From: Diphasiastrum complanatum | Lineage: Eukaryota; Streptophyta; Lycopodiopsida; Lycopodiales; Lycopodiaceae | Reading direction: 5' to 3' | Assembly: GCA_029204225.1 (NCBI GenBank) | Contig: CM055098.1 | Location: 7,090,746 to 7,154,745 of the forward strand | DNA: 64,000 bases | Part shown: positions 11,996-24,544 of the stretch, piece after piece | Layout of the letters: the number at the start of each line of letters is the position of its first letter | How positions within the stretch are numbered: the first letter of the stretch is position 1 | The notes under the pieces: generated by a model | The model's input: only the letters and a program-made list of their open reading frames with translations | What the model was told of the DNA's origin: nothing | The model's database searches: none | Position numbers and translations under genes: made by a program

Positions 11996-12771
11996 AGCTC
12001 AACCATGTGGTCTACTGACCTAGATGGTGGTAAACCATGAGGTAACTCAGATGGAAAAACATCCCTAAATTCATTTAAGATCTGTTCTTTCACTGCTTGT
12101 TCACGATCTAAATTTACTGAGTTAAGAATTGTTGAGAATTCACAACCATTTAGATTCATTTCAGAAACATCCACAACTGAAATAGCACATATTGAAAAAA
12201 CTTCATACTCTGAATAATCCAATACTTCCATTTCAATCACTGTAGAAATCTGATCCAACGGACGTACAAAATTACTGCCAAATAATGTAACTACCTTATC
12301 ACCCTCCTTGAAAGTGAGAACATGTTTCTCAAAATCAATCAACAGAAAAGGCCATTTACCAAATAACTACTCGTAATCTAAGATTAAATCAGTACGAGCT
12401 AGGTCTAGAGCATGAAAATTAACTAATTCTGTGTGTCCTTGCATCAAAACTGGGAGCTTTGGGACTTTTACGTTCCAAGTCTCCAACTCTGCTCCTGAAG
12501 CTAGATAAAATTTATATCTATGATTGTTGACTTCAGTTTCCAAGCTAAGTTTCTGCACAAGACAAGTTGAACCACTGTCCAATAGAATACTCACTTCTTG
12601 ATCTTTAACTGTGCCAGTTAAACGAAAGAGTTCATTAAGCAAAAAAATAGTACTGAAAGAACATTCACACTCGCAATCAGTCGGGTTAATTTCCAAAGTC
12701 TTATCATTGCCACCTGAGATCTCAATCATATGGGCAAACATTTTCTTCTTTTCCGAACAAAATTTCATCAT
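11989..12771 (-). pseudogene. Aspartic protease and PR-RT linker of the chromovirus
   Basis: LLDSGST (about 12,590-12,570) is the retropepsin active site. The frame then reads to LARTDLILDYE, a stop at about 12,366, and an IDF..HVLTF segment. It ends with [19 protein letters not shown], the conserved lead-in to gypsy RT. The two parts lie in one frame separated by a single stop, so point mutation rather than deletion broke it. Confidence 0.82.
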
Positions 12772-12806
12772 ATGTCTAGGCTTCTTACAGAGGAAAGTTC
12801 TTTTTC

Positions 12807-13615
12807 TTAACCTTTTCCTCTTGACATAGATTTTTTAAATCTTTTTCTCTTCGGCTTCTTGGGTTCCGACACTGCTTGATCTAATTCGTCAAAATATTTT
12901 GCTTGGTTTGGACCGCGCTTCTTACCCTTCTTGATTTTCAAAGTGGTTCGAATTTGCACAAACTGCTTCTTGGATGCCACCACTGTGGAGTCATATGCTT
13001 TCGTGATCCGAAATGCATCCTCGAGGTTTTGAAACACATTTCGCCTGCATTCGTTCTGATAGTCGGCTGGCAAACCTAGGACAAACTGCCAAAGTGCCAA
13101 CTTCGCATGGAATGATGGAATCCTATTCCATAAGTCCATAAATTTTTGGATGTAAGAGTCTAAACTCTTTGTACCCATCTTGCATTTCACGAACTTCAGG
13201 TAGTAGTCAACGTCATCAACAATTACGAAAGCTTTCTTAAAAACTTCCGTAAACACATCCCAAGTAGATGGCTTCCAGTAAATCTCGCCACCACAATAAC
13301 GCTTTACGAGCACGACGCTTTCAATTTTCTTCTCATCAGAAACTCCGTGCAAATTGAAGTAACTACTCCACTTGGCCAGCCAATCCTCGATGACTTCAGG
13401 TTTCTTCTCCTTCTTCTCCCCCGCATAAACCTCCGGTTGAAAACCGAGATGGGTGAAGACATCAATTTGACTTGATTCAACAGAACCTCCATTTGTTAAT
13501 CTCTCATCTGATTACAATTATTCATATCATTAAGAGCCGTACCCAACTGCTGACAAATCACCATGTAAGATGGTGCACCAGGATTTGCATTTTGATTTAA
13601 AAAAATTTTGGCCAT
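12807..13615 (-). pseudogene. gag of the chromovirus
   Basis: The likely original start is the ATG at 13,615 (MAKIFLNQNANPGAPS). A stop near 13,497 and a frameshift near 13,490 lead into the main gag frame. That frame contains PEVIEDWLAKWSSYF, TWDVFTEVFKKAF, SLDSYIQKFMDLWNRIP and LALWQFVLGLPADY. These match the Retrotrans_gag pattern (W..F...F, then 'Y...F..L' and 'F..GL'). The C-terminus is very lysine/arginine-rich. A CCHC knuckle was not recognised. Confidence 0.8.
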
Positions 13616-15347
13616 CTCGATTTATCTATCCTCAAAATTACAAAATTTAGTTAATATCAGATTAACTTATAGTGAAGCACAATTGACCAAAACCGACTGA
13701 AATTGACTCCAACATGGTCAAATCACTATTTTTTTAGTCATTTCATAGATAATTCAAGGAAGTGTTTGTATTTTTAATTTATTTTTAAAAATTTTACGCT
13801 TTTTCATAAACTTGTAAAAAACCACTGTCAGCTATTAAGCAATCAAAATCAAAAATTCGATACATTGTTCGATTTTTAACCTTACTACATTAATGTCTAT
13901 CAGGCATGCAAGACATGCAACATTAAACTAATTTCTCTTAATTACAAAATTTTACGTAAAATCAAGTTTTACGAAAATTGTCAACTATAAAACTCAGCTT
14001 TGTATCTATCGGTCAGAGTACATGCATATAACCACTCAAAACAGATCTAAGTCACCTATGCATGTCAGAATCACTCTGAGAATTAATATGCAAACATTCC
14101 ATGCAAGCACAGTACCTCAAAATAAGAAATTGACTTGCATGCAATCAAAACAATTCGAAATTCTACCAATTTGCTCACAAAATTACAAAACTTCTAATCA
14201 TAACTTTGACTACATGACACCGAATTGGGTGCTTTAAAGCTTAGTACAGAGGGAGACCTAGTGAACAAGACTCTTGCCATGTCAGCCTGGCACCTATGAT
14301 TCACACGTATGAGTTCAGAACAGTCAAAAAACTTGTAAGAGAGCGCACTTTTTAAAGCCCAATCTGCCTAAAAACATGCAAACACTCAACTCAGCCTAAA
14401 AGTGATGATTCAAACAATCTTAAATGGTCTCTGAGAGTTCCATGAAACCATACAGATCCTATGAAGCAGTATGGGTTGAAAACCATAATTTTTTTATTTC
14501 TAGAATTCAAAATTCCCACAAACTTGATGGAATTGAAACATAAGTCTCTATCCATCAATTTACATGTTTGATAGCTTGTTGGGAAGGTAAAAAGGAACAT
14601 AATTCATACTGTACAAAATCCAAAATGATCCTCTTATGGATTTAGAGGAATCCACCCCCAAAATTCACCACAATTGGTCAATTTTTACAAATTTTTGACT
14701 TCCTACAAACTCAATTATTGGAATCTTTGGCTCTAACTTCAAAGACAACTTTAAAAGACTATGATTCATCTATTCATAGCTTTAATTGATGTTCTACAAC
14801 CTCCTACCATCCAATTTCATAAAAAAAACAAGCAAAAATCATAGATTTTGGCCATTTCTATGTTTTTTCACCTTGACAAATTAGAAACTAATGACAAGAA
14901 CGTTTTCCTCTAACACATGCAATCCTATTTACAGAATTATAACAATCTTATTGATTTAAACTTGCTAGATTTTGAATTCTACCATCATTTTTGTGCCAAA
15001 ATCATGGAAAACAACCAAATTTGGCCACAAAAGAGCCTAGAATCCAAAAACATGGAAAGATCCATGCAACCTGAATTTCAATAATTTCAAAGTGAATTAA
15101 CTTGCTGAAAATTTGAAATCCTTAACTAGTTTTGAGTTACACATGCTAAAACTCCAAAAAGACAACCAAAATTGATTTTCTAGCACAATTTTCCATCAAC
15201 CACAATGAATTTGAGAGAGATATGGATCATGCAAAATGAAATTGGAAAGATCCACCAATTTGCAACCTTGCTCCTCTCCTCGGATGATAATACTAGTTGA
15301 TCTCCACCAAGCTTCAATGAAAAGCACCACCTCTCCAAGCTTGTAAA
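13616..15347 (-). other. Untranslated leader of the chromovirus
   Basis: About 1.7 kb lies between the primer binding site and the gag start. It is AT-rich and has no protein-like frame. Confidence 0.55.
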
Positions 15348-15349
15348 TC

Positions 15350-15364
15350 TTGCTTTGATACCAT
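15350..15364 (-). other. Primer binding site of the chromovirus
   Basis: On the minus strand ATGGTATCAAAGCAAG follows the 5' LTR end. The core TGGTATCAAAGC is one base off the initiator-tRNA-Met-complementary site. Confidence 0.75.
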
Positions 15365-15867
15365 TATAAAGGAAGCTCTTTAGATCCTACTTACAAATTA
15401 CAAACACAATGGATAACACACTATGGAAAAATCACGCAACCAAGTAGAAACATCCAATCAAACTCTAGAAGCCTCGCCCCCAAGCCAAGGAACAAGAAGC
15501 ATGAATATAGAGTGAGAGTCTGGCAATGAATCCGAAACCATGATGATGAGTAGGACGAGTTTGGCCTCAATATATATAGCCAAAAGCAACCTAAGCACAT
15601 AGCCATGCATTGCCCTAAGTTCCCTATACATAGATTCACCTAAAATAAAGTCTTAATCATGGACCAACTATTCATAGAATTGCTATTGATAACTCTACAC
15701 ATGCATACATTGTCTTGTCTAAACTCCATTTAGTGTGTTATGGACCTTAGTTACTTTCGGGACACGTCCAATATGACGTGGCATAACTAACAACTTGTTT
15801 CACTGAAATACCGTGTATCCAAGACTAGAAATATACTGAATCCTAGGTATTGATCATGAACATGACA
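15365..15867 (-). repeat. 5' LTR of the chromovirus
   Basis: 503 bp. It matches 8,653-9,172. Two short segments present in the left copy are missing here (about 12 bp near 'gtctcatacattgtc' and about 15 bp near 'cacaaaaatacc'). Confidence 0.9.
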
Positions 15868-16079
15868 CTTAACATAAGAAAAAGCATTGTTTGAACAAAT
15901 TTGTTGGCTAATGAAACATTGCAATCTTCTACTATCATTTTAGAGAAAAATATAGGCAATAAGAACTATCATTTACTATCAAACAAAAATATAAAATTTG
16001 CGACAATACTTGAAACTTGATAGATTTTAGAATTTAAAATTTTAGAATGAAATGTATTTTATATTAAGGGACACAAGCC

Positions 16080-17370
16080 CACTCCAACATCATAACAAAA
16101 AACAAGAAAAATCTAGAGCTTATACTCGTGTGATTCTATTAGAGACGGCATCTTAATATCATAAAAATGCATCTTGAAAATGATAGCCTATTCCAATTTA
16201 AATTTCATATTTCTGGCCCTCCCTTTTCAGTTATTCTATGATACATTTTTGCTGCTATCCTTCTCTTTTCCCCGACTATTTTAACTCTCTCATCCCTAAC
16301 TAATCCCCCTTCTATCTGACATGCCCGCTTTCGAGCCCTCCGTTCTATTACGGTCGAAAAACTTCACTATTTGGCTTACCGCATTCTTTCCAAGTCCCTC
16401 CCTCTCCGTGCCAAGTGGCATTTTCTCACTGACCGTCTTTGCTCGATTTGCCAACTGGAGGATGAAACTGCTGACCACTAGTTTTTCCACTGTTGCCGCT
16501 CCCTGTGGACAAATTTCACTCACCTACTTGGTCAATGGAGAGTTTCTCCTATAACCACTCTACGTGCTGCCTTGCTTGGTGATTCTCTGATTCGAGACTG
16601 TGCTGCACTTACTATTTGGCATGTCTGCAAGCTCTCTGTTCTATAGCAGGTTTGGACTTCTCGAAATCATATTGTTTTTTAAGGTACAACTACTCCTACG
16701 GCGACTCTTTGTTTTCGACAAGCTTTACATTTTCTGGCCATTACCTAATCGTTAGCTTTATAATTTGAGTATGGATGGACATCCTCCTTGCGTGGTGTGC
16801 TTGTAGTCCATTTTGTCCTTCTGTTTGTATATTCCCCCTACTTGGGATCTGACATTTGCGGCCTTGGACTGCTGACTTTATTTTGTACTTGTACATTGTG
16901 AAAACTATCTTTACCGTATGCAAAAAAAATTCATATTGGTAAATCAAGTATATTAACAAAAAGTATGAAATCCATTGTTAATGATACCTTAACATAACGC
17001 TCAATATATTGTACAAGCTAATAATAAAAACATGTGGATGAATTTATTACAACATCAACATTGTGTGAGGTCCTAGCCAAATGTCTTTCCCAATATAACT
17101 AAAAACAAGGGAAATCTATATGAGCTAATACTCGTGCGATTTAGTTAGAGGCGACATCATAATATAAAAAATGCCTCTTGAGAATGAGACCCTATTATAA
17201 TTTAAATTTCATATGGGTTAATCAAAAAGTATATTGACAAAAAGAATGAACTCAATTGTTAATGGTACCCTAACGCATGCTCAATATATTGTACAAGCTA
17301 GTAATAAAAACATGTGGACAAATAAAAAATAATATTACAACATCAGCATTGTATGTAGTCTTTGAAAAAT
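16080..17370. repeat. Tandem duplication of a ~280-bp unit, first copy split by a LINE
   Basis: 16,080-16,211 matches 17,093-17,214, and 16,938-17,092 matches 17,215-17,370. Shared landmarks include 'caatatattgtacaagcta', 'taaaaacatgtgga' and 'tttaaatttcatat'. Removing 16,212-16,937 restores two adjacent copies. Confidence 0.8.
16212..16929 (+). mobile_element. 5'-truncated LINE, 3' end with zf-RVT
   Basis: The frame in phase with 16,392 reads KLHYLAYRILSKSLPLRAKW, then a zinc-binding CSICQLEDETADH.FFHC, then LW. Further on it reads QVWTSRNHIVF (about 16,647-16,680). This is the zf-RVT domain and C-terminus typical of plant LINE reverse-transcriptase proteins. Three stops break it (within ADH.FF, VL.QV and VF.GT). 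The tail ends in an A-run (16,922-16,929). The flanking TTCATATT at 16,204-16,211 and 16,930-16,937 is an 8-bp target-site duplication. The paralogous unit at 17,206-17,214 preserves the empty site. Confidence 0.85.
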
Positions 17371-19104
17371 GTTAAATTTGTCTTTCGAAAAGATTTTTAT
17401 AACAAATCTTGTAATATAGTATTTCACATATATTCCAAAATGCAAATTTTTTAAAACTGAATAGGAGCATGAAACTTATCTCTGAGGATATAACATTATG
17501 CCTAAAAGCTAGTGGGTGCTTAACTTTCCTTACAAATAATATATAGGAGCCCAATGGCAATTCTTACTTGCCGCACACACAAGGAAGCCCATACAACAAA
17601 AGTATGCTAATCAATGTGAACTATAGTGAAGCATAATTCGTACCAGCAAACACACAGACACACAATTTGATCCATATGCTCGTACAAATTCTGCACAAGA
17701 AATTTATGCAACAATAGCATCTACATGATTACAGAGTATAGACCGTGTTCAATAATACACAAACAAATGAACATACACATATTGGTTATTGCCTTCATGG
17801 CTGACTGGGTGGGAATAGCTTGGCATCAAATGCTTACTTTGAATACATATTTACTTCTCACAATATAAGAACAAATTGTTTCTTCCCAATTTATGTACTA
17901 GATTCTTTTGATGTCATATAATTCCTCCGTGATAAACCACAGCACTAGAAGATCACATGTTGACAAAAAGCTGAATTTGATTAGAGATATCAACAAAAAA
18001 TTTACAAATCAATGAAAATGAATCGTGGTCCATTGCTTCCAATGCTATCACTAAAAGCTGCCACTTTAAATGTCATGCACAATTTAGCAATCTAGACTAG
18101 CTCTCTTTCGAATAGTGATTGCAATTTCAGTACATATGCTTACTCTCATAAATATTATAGAGATGTATCCAGGCAAATAACAAGCAATCAGTTTAAGAGT
18201 TTGATTGGCCATATATGAAAGATCAAATCATTTCTATCAAAATTACCCAATTAATGCTTGAAACATGGATTGAAAGACACCTCCTTCAATCAAGTGTTTC
18301 GCCATTCAAAACAAGGTTAAGCGCAAATGCCATGAATTATGGAGTAGCATGCATTTGATGCACTTAAAACTGTTCTCATATATGTCAACTCTGTAAAAAA
18401 CTTCCTTGCAATCAATAATAGCTGTTTCACAACATTTACGATTTCACTACATGCTCTTTTCTGGGATATTATGATAGCTATCAAAACAATAAATGACTAT
18501 CAATTCTATTGATATTGGATTTGACAATAAGCTGACCAATATTTGAGTAAATGCACACAATCATAATGAATGATCAAATAGTAATGTATAAAAACTCATC
18601 TTTGAAAGATTATTTGAAAGTTCCTCCTACGAAGTGCTTGGTCATTCAAAACAAGGAAAATTTTCAAAGCCAAAAGTTGAGTGATGTAAAAATGGTGCAC
18701 TTCAACTTTTCATACCAGCTTTGTTAGAACTATTCTCATGGGTGTTCAAAACCCGAACTACTAAAGAACAAACTTTCATGAAGATTCTTCGAATAAAGTC
18801 ACTCCAACAAATCATAGAAATCAAGCAAGTAATTGAAACATTGCTGGTCTTCTCAAGAAAACAATTTGATATGACCATATCTGTGTCATACTAACGAGTG
18901 AAGAGATTTAGATCTTGAAAGACGAATGATGATAATTAAACTATATAAAAATAGCCACCAACACGAAGAAAAAAAATGGAGCTACTGCATCTCAATCTTT
19001 GCATCAAACTTGTGCTTGTTTCAATTCTATGCAAGTAATCACCAAACAATCTGTGTAGGAAAAGTATCCATTTATTTGAATTTTTTATTCCCAACCTAGC
19101 AAAC
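17371..19104. other. AT-rich intergenic DNA, nothing recognised
   Basis: No gene or repeat could be supported. Confidence 0.4.
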
Positions 19105-19270
19105 TGTTACATACCATAACGAGATGACTCTGAACTAACGGCCTCGCCATGAGGTGGAATGCTAGACCGGCATTGTTGACAATTTTAGTACCACATGTCA
19201 AAACCTCAGGCTGTCTCGTGTCAACCTACTTGTACTCTGTATATAGAAGCAGGTGAACCAAATGTCTTGT
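19105..19270 (+). repeat. LTR fragment (+ orientation) of a gypsy family
   Basis: It begins TGTTACATACCATAACG. It matches the complement of 20,562-20,390 through 'atgactct', 'ggcc...gccatgagg', 'acctcagg' and a TATA-like 'gtatata.aag...gtgaacc'. The match is not recognisable beyond about 19,270. Confidence 0.6.
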
Positions 19271-19510
19271 TTAACGATGATTAAACTCATAACTTTATTA
19301 ATGCTAAACTGCTGCAGAAACTCAATTTGGCCACCGTGCCAAGTGACCATAAGTACATGGTTACAATGGCAACAGGTGTGGACAATCAGACCAAGCAAGA
19401 GATTGTCCCTCACTTGTCATTGAGGATTCAAGAGTATGTAGATAGGATTAGCTTCCATATAATGAATCTCGAAAACTAAGTTGCATCGGAACGGCGTTCC
19501 TGAGGCATAG

Positions 19511-19537
19511 CATTCCGGAACACAGTGTTCTGGAATG
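19511..19537. repeat. Near-perfect 13-bp hairpin
   Basis: CATTCCGGAACAC, one base, then GTGTTCTGGAATG: 12 of 13 positions pair. It precedes an A-rich run. Confidence 0.8.
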
Positions 19538-19553
19538 TCAAAACCCTGAAAAA

Positions 19554-19628
19554 AACATTAAAAAATAAAAATAAACAAATAAATAAAAATAAAAATAAAC
19601 AAATAAATAAAAATAAAAATAAAAAATT
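19554..19628. repeat. A-rich simple repeat (AAATA/AAACA)
   Basis: About 75 bp built from 'aaaataaaaataaacaaataaat', present roughly twice. Confidence 0.9.
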
Positions 19629-20389
19629 CCTTAAATGCATGGTATTCGTATGCTTGGTTCCCTCTGACAACTTTGGTGCTGCTTTATGAACTATGTCCAT
19701 AGAAGAACCAGGTTAATCATTAAAATTTAGACCATAGATTCTAAATGTCTAAATATGTTGGCAACATCGTCATTCACTTGTTTATCCTAGAAGAGATGGG
19801 TGGCCAATGTTTTTGTTCGATAAAACGACATCATCTATTAGTAATAACATCAAACATGACATTTAGAACTATCATCCATCAGCATTATGAATGTCATGGC
19901 TGCACATTGTACTCTATGATTTCAGATATGGTTCATTCAGTAGAGGCCTTGTAATAGCTTAAAATTAAAATGATAACGTAACTTTGCCACTACATTCCCC
20001 TTTTCTTGTTTTTTGGCTTTCATGCTAAAGGCCCGATGGAAGGCTTTATGAAGCTTTGACTCATAACATCTATCCTCTCTTCAGGAGGTTTGGTTTATGT
20101 TATAAAATAATAAACCAATCTTCATAAGATGGACTTCAAATATCAAGTGACAAACACTTTGTTTGCCCATCTGTAGAGCCACTGTTAACTCACCCTCCAT
20201 GCAGTGGAATCGTCAACAAAACTAGCTTGATCGAGCTCCGTACGATAGCCAACATCTTGTGCTACTGGACCATACTCGACTCTCACTAGCACTCATCTCC
20301 ATCGGTAGAGATACATCCTAGCTACAAAATGTTCATACCATCCTACCCACTCCCTTGGTAGATCAAATGAATCATATAGGGTTCTCTCA

Positions 20390-20562
20390 CTTTTATATAC
20401 ATACTACAAGTGGCTCCCACAATAAGCATAGTCCACGCTTGGACCTGTGATAGGAGGCATCCTGAGGTGCTGACATCTGGAATACTGTCCATAAGGTTGG
20501 TCTATCGTTCCGCCTCATGGCAAGGCCATCACGTTAGAGTCATACCGTTATGGTACATAGCA
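20390..20562 (-). repeat. 3' LTR (minus strand) of a gypsy family, partial
   Basis: On the minus strand it starts TGCTATGTACCATAACGG, next to a purine tract (20,563-20,575 read in complement). A TATA box lies near 20,395. Its left limit is not clear and it may reach about 19,990. Confidence 0.6.
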
Positions 20563-21350
20563 TTCCCTCTCTCTTAAAACTTTCCTTCTTAAGGTGTGAA
20601 CGCTTAGAATCTTAACCTAAGGTCTTCTTCCTTTTCTCAAGTGTCCTCATCATTTGACTCACATTTCCAGTAAATCAGATGTTCAGAAATCAGAAGATTT
20701 CTCAACTGATGATGTCGCGCATCCATAAGATTCCATGGGTACGTAGGCAGTCAAATCCTCCAACTATACTAGTTCACCTTTCAAAATAAGATTATCCTTT
20801 CTACTAAATTGCTATTTCAAGTGTCTAACATGGAATACATGATGTGCCTTAGTTCCAAGCGGAAGATCTAGTCGCTAAGCTGACCGATTGTGTTTCTTTA
20901 CAATCGTCTAAGGACAGCTATATCTAGGCGATAACTTTGGACATTTTTCCATTTGTAGTGTCCTAGAATCTTGAGGGATTTTGAGATACACTCAATCTCA
21001 GACCTCAAATTTTCAAGGTGAGCGAGTTTGGTTAGCATAAAGTCGCGCTCAATCCTGATTCGATTTAATACTTTCCTTGGCCAGTTGCAACATTTCTTGC
21101 ATATCTAGCAAAAATCAATTGCAACTTGCATTTTGAAACCTTGGAGTCCAAAGGATATTGGTGAATGTGGCTAAAAGCCAAAGATTAACATGAAAGGACT
21201 AAATCACCTACTAGATACATGGTCCAGCTACGACTTTGAGTGGTAATTTGAGGACATTCTTCAGAAAGTTCATTGTGCTAGCATATAACAGGTTAAGGAA
21301 AAAACCTCAAAGACTGACCAGAATTTTCTAGTAGTAGTTCGTTATATTGA
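20563..21350 (-). pseudogene. Integrase/chromodomain remnant of a gypsy element
   Basis: The nucleotide order resembles 9,173-9,850 of the chromovirus. Landmarks are 'tttccttcttaagg' and 'agatttctcaactg', then 'cagttgcaacatttcttgcatatct.gcaaaaatca', then 'gccaaagattaacatgaaaggact'. This places the 3' coding end of a related element directly inside its 3' LTR. It is too decayed for a continuous frame. Confidence 0.65.
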
Positions 21351-23825
21351 AAAGTAATCCTGAACACAAACTTCAAACTTCAAACTATCTTCAATGGAAC
21401 ATTATCCAAGGGATCAGCAAAATGAGCATGACTAATTTACAAAACAAAAACATCAACACAATCTTATTCTTGATCCACTGAATTAGACCAAATAGCTATG
21501 AGAAACCTAAAGATCTTGAACATCTAACAAATGTGGAGGCAAAACCACTAATTGAAAGAGCCAACAAGATGTCTAACAACAATGGCAATATTCCACACCA
21601 AGGATATCAACAATGTGTACTGATGGTTGTGATATGACTCAGAAGACAAGTAACCTTCAAATTTTAGAGTCCACCCACAGTCTTACATTATCCACTTCAT
21701 ATGTATAATTTGCAAATGGTTTTGGTTACCACGATTATATTGTAACCTCTAAATTATGTGTTTGTTTACCTCTAGGAATGCTGGAAATATCGTTAGCTCA
21801 ATCTAATCCAAAGGCAGTTTTCCATATGGAAAAAAAAAAAATGAAAATAATAGGTCTAATTTTACATTCCATGATAAACGAACTGACACCACCAATCAGA
21901 TACACTACAGTCTAGTGTAGTCCTACCAAAATGAAAAATAAAATAAAAAATCCTAAAAGTGCTCATGTTGGAGTTTTAGGGCCAAAAACATGGATGAATG
22001 AAAATCCTGCACTGGAAGGGGGAGAAGTGGGGTGGAAGAAAGGTCTTCAGATTTCAAAAGCAGATACATATAAAGCAAGTCTAAAAATAAGAAATTCTCT
22101 ACAAAAAAGAAGACACTTTGAAGGCCCTTACAGAAAAAAAGCCCAAATCAAATCAGAACTTAACAGATGCAACAAGTCGCTAAATGGGCTTTGTTTTCTT
22201 ACATGCTTCTTATTGTCGATCCAGTTGACCATGGTCAATTGTGTAGCGGGATTCAATGAACAAACCTTCCACACGAAGCATGAATTCATACAGCAGAAAT
22301 AAATGCATCTACTCAACCAAGTACCTTCCAAACCAGTCTGCTGAGCATAGCTGTTTTGCTTGTATCCTTCCTAAACACTGTGTAAGAGAGTTAAGTGATG
22401 TAAGTTGTGATAGCCCAACTGCCAGAGTTACAAAATGCAACTACTGTAATGAAATTTTTGTTATAGTAAAAACATTTAAATATTATTTCATTGGCATAAA
22501 AATATACCATAAATGCAGTTGATTTCCCTGTGGCACAAGTACAATTCAAAAAAGAATCTCCCGATCAATAAATTAAAAAATCATCAGTTAACCAAGTTAT
22601 CTGTACATGAAGTCCAGAATAAGTAGGCAGTCAATGAGCATAGCTTTCTTATGTGTTATGTGTTCCTACCTAAAACCAAAAGTAAAAGCATCACCTGAGG
22701 GGACAGTGCAGCATTTGACAGAGCTCCTGTACTGATCTTTGCATGAGGAGTGTAGCTCATTCCTCTTCTGCATCACTTCAGAGTCAAGAGATTATACTAA
22801 TGACTGACCTGAGGAATGTTTTTATAAACAAAGAGCAATTTAACGTCACAGCAAAGGCCTCAGACGAAGTGGCTCTGATTCCTTAATAGTTCAAGTGTTA
22901 GCGCCTGATATTTAGACTTGACAAACTAGATGAGAAAGGAGCACAATCATGCATGAACCTGTAAATTACGACTTTTAAGAGCGTTAAATACTCTCAGTTT
23001 GTGGAACTTTGATAACATTGGCAACTAATTTTATGAACTGTTCAAACAAACATAGAACAAAACATGGAACAAACACAAACTGAAGCTTTTTGTTCCTGCT
23101 GGAAAAGTTGCAATGCTGATCCATGATTCCACTCAGAGCCACAAAGATGTTAGTTAGCTCGGAGCATGGAACTAAAAGACTTCAATCTCATCAGCACAGT
23201 GGAGTACTTTAATGCTAGTCAATCATGTACGATACCAATTGTGTTGTAACTGGAATTTAAGCTTCGTATATCATGAAGAACACCCATGGCACAATTACCC
23301 AAGCTATCAATCACGAAGACATTCCATAAAGGAGTGCTCTTTTTCATGTAAAGGTAGTCAATAACTGCATGCTGTCGCAAGGGGACGCGTAAAAGCTTTC
23401 AGAATAACCAGCCACACATTATGTCATACTGGAGCAAAGCATGAAGCATGCTAAGAAAAAAACTATGAACCCCCACACTTTAAAAAGGGTACCTTTAGGC
23501 AGGTAGTAACTGACAACAATTTTCATATTCGAACATGATTGAAATTTTAGGATTGCTATATGAACTTGAATATCTGGATGACTTTTCTTTCCAAAAACAA
23601 ATATGGATCATTTCAATTACATCCTTCAACGAGCAGTTATCATATTAGGAAATTGCAGGCTTTCCAAAGCTGGAGCATTCACACGTGATCCAAAATTTCA
23701 CAGCAAGCTTCGCCTTACTACATCATGCTGGATAAAAATGCAAGTACAAAATTTAAGCTGTAATCACTACCACAGTTCATTAGGGTTAAAACCTATGGAA
23801 AATGGCACTCCGAATTAATTAATAT
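21351..23825. other. Intergenic DNA, nothing secure
   Basis: A 123-codon frame at 21,931-22,302 has no recognisable domain and is not credible as a gene. The rest is featureless AT-rich sequence. Confidence 0.4.
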
Positions 23826-24170
23826 AAGATGTACTATCCGTATTGGAGAACACATACAATAGGAAATGTCTTAATTGAAGCAATAGCAAAGAATAACACA
23901 GTGCAAAATACTTGAATGATAAGCTTTGACTTTCTCACAACTTGTACACTGACTAATCACTTCTCCATCCTACCGTAAGTTTTGGGCCCATCATATAACT
24001 ACCAATGGGCTCGACTGTTTGTTGACATGTTTGTAATACTAATGAGGTTCCCACCAGCCACATCTCATAACTAGCACCTCAAATTTAGAACCCTCTAGGT
24101 TAGCACTGTCAGCAGCTTATGGCAGTTAATATAAGTACAGTGTAATTTCCAGTGGTCCTAGATTGTACCT
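23826..24170 (-). repeat. Left LTR-like repeat of copia C
   Basis: It aligns by eye with 26,255-26,615 across about 350 bp with many differences. Shared landmarks are 'tagcacctcaaatttagaa' (24,072) versus 'tcgcacctcaaatatagag' (26,511) and 'ggcagtt..t..aagtac'. Confidence 0.6.
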
Positions 24171-24544
24171 ACTTTTCCCAACAGATAGTGAGTTGAGACC
24201 AGGAATATGAAGAAACATTTTGATATCTAAATTCACCAGTGCATACACTACCCTGGCCTTTCGCATCAAGAGTGCCATCAACACCAGTACCAACTTTTTG
24301 GCCATTGTTAGTCTTCAATTTACATTAAGTGCTATGAAGCACCAGATTCAATGTAACATCCACAAACCAAGTGGCACAACTAAAGAAGTAGTAAACAGCC
24401 CAAATAAGCTTAACCTTTTTCATTCACAAACCAACTCGCACAACTAAAGCAGTAGTAAAAAGCCCAAATAAGCTTAACCTTTTTCATTTATTGCAACACG
24501 ATCAACATAATCACCATACTACTCCAGGGGTATTGGATTTTTTT

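Larger units (their letters stand above)
8653..15867 (-). mobile_element. Ty3/gypsy chromovirus, both LTRs present, coding region decayed
   Basis: This is a 7.2-kb element on the minus strand. Reading right to left: 5' LTR 15,865-15,365, tRNA-Met-like primer site, 1.7-kb leader, gag, protease, RT, RNase H, integrase, chromodomain, polypurine tract, 3' LTR 9,172-8,653. This order (integrase after RT, with a C-terminal chromodomain) is diagnostic of Ty3/gypsy chromoviruses. Flanks ATTAA (8,648-8,652) and CTTAA (15,868-15,872) could be a 5-bp target-site duplication with one change. The LTRs differ at roughly one base in twelve over the first 120 bp, mostly transitions, so the insertion is old. 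Many stops and frameshifts rule out activity. Confidence 0.92.

Noticed and set aside
21931-22302. 123-codon frame
   Set aside because: No recognisable domain, no splice or promoter context, and composition like the surrounding non-coding DNA.
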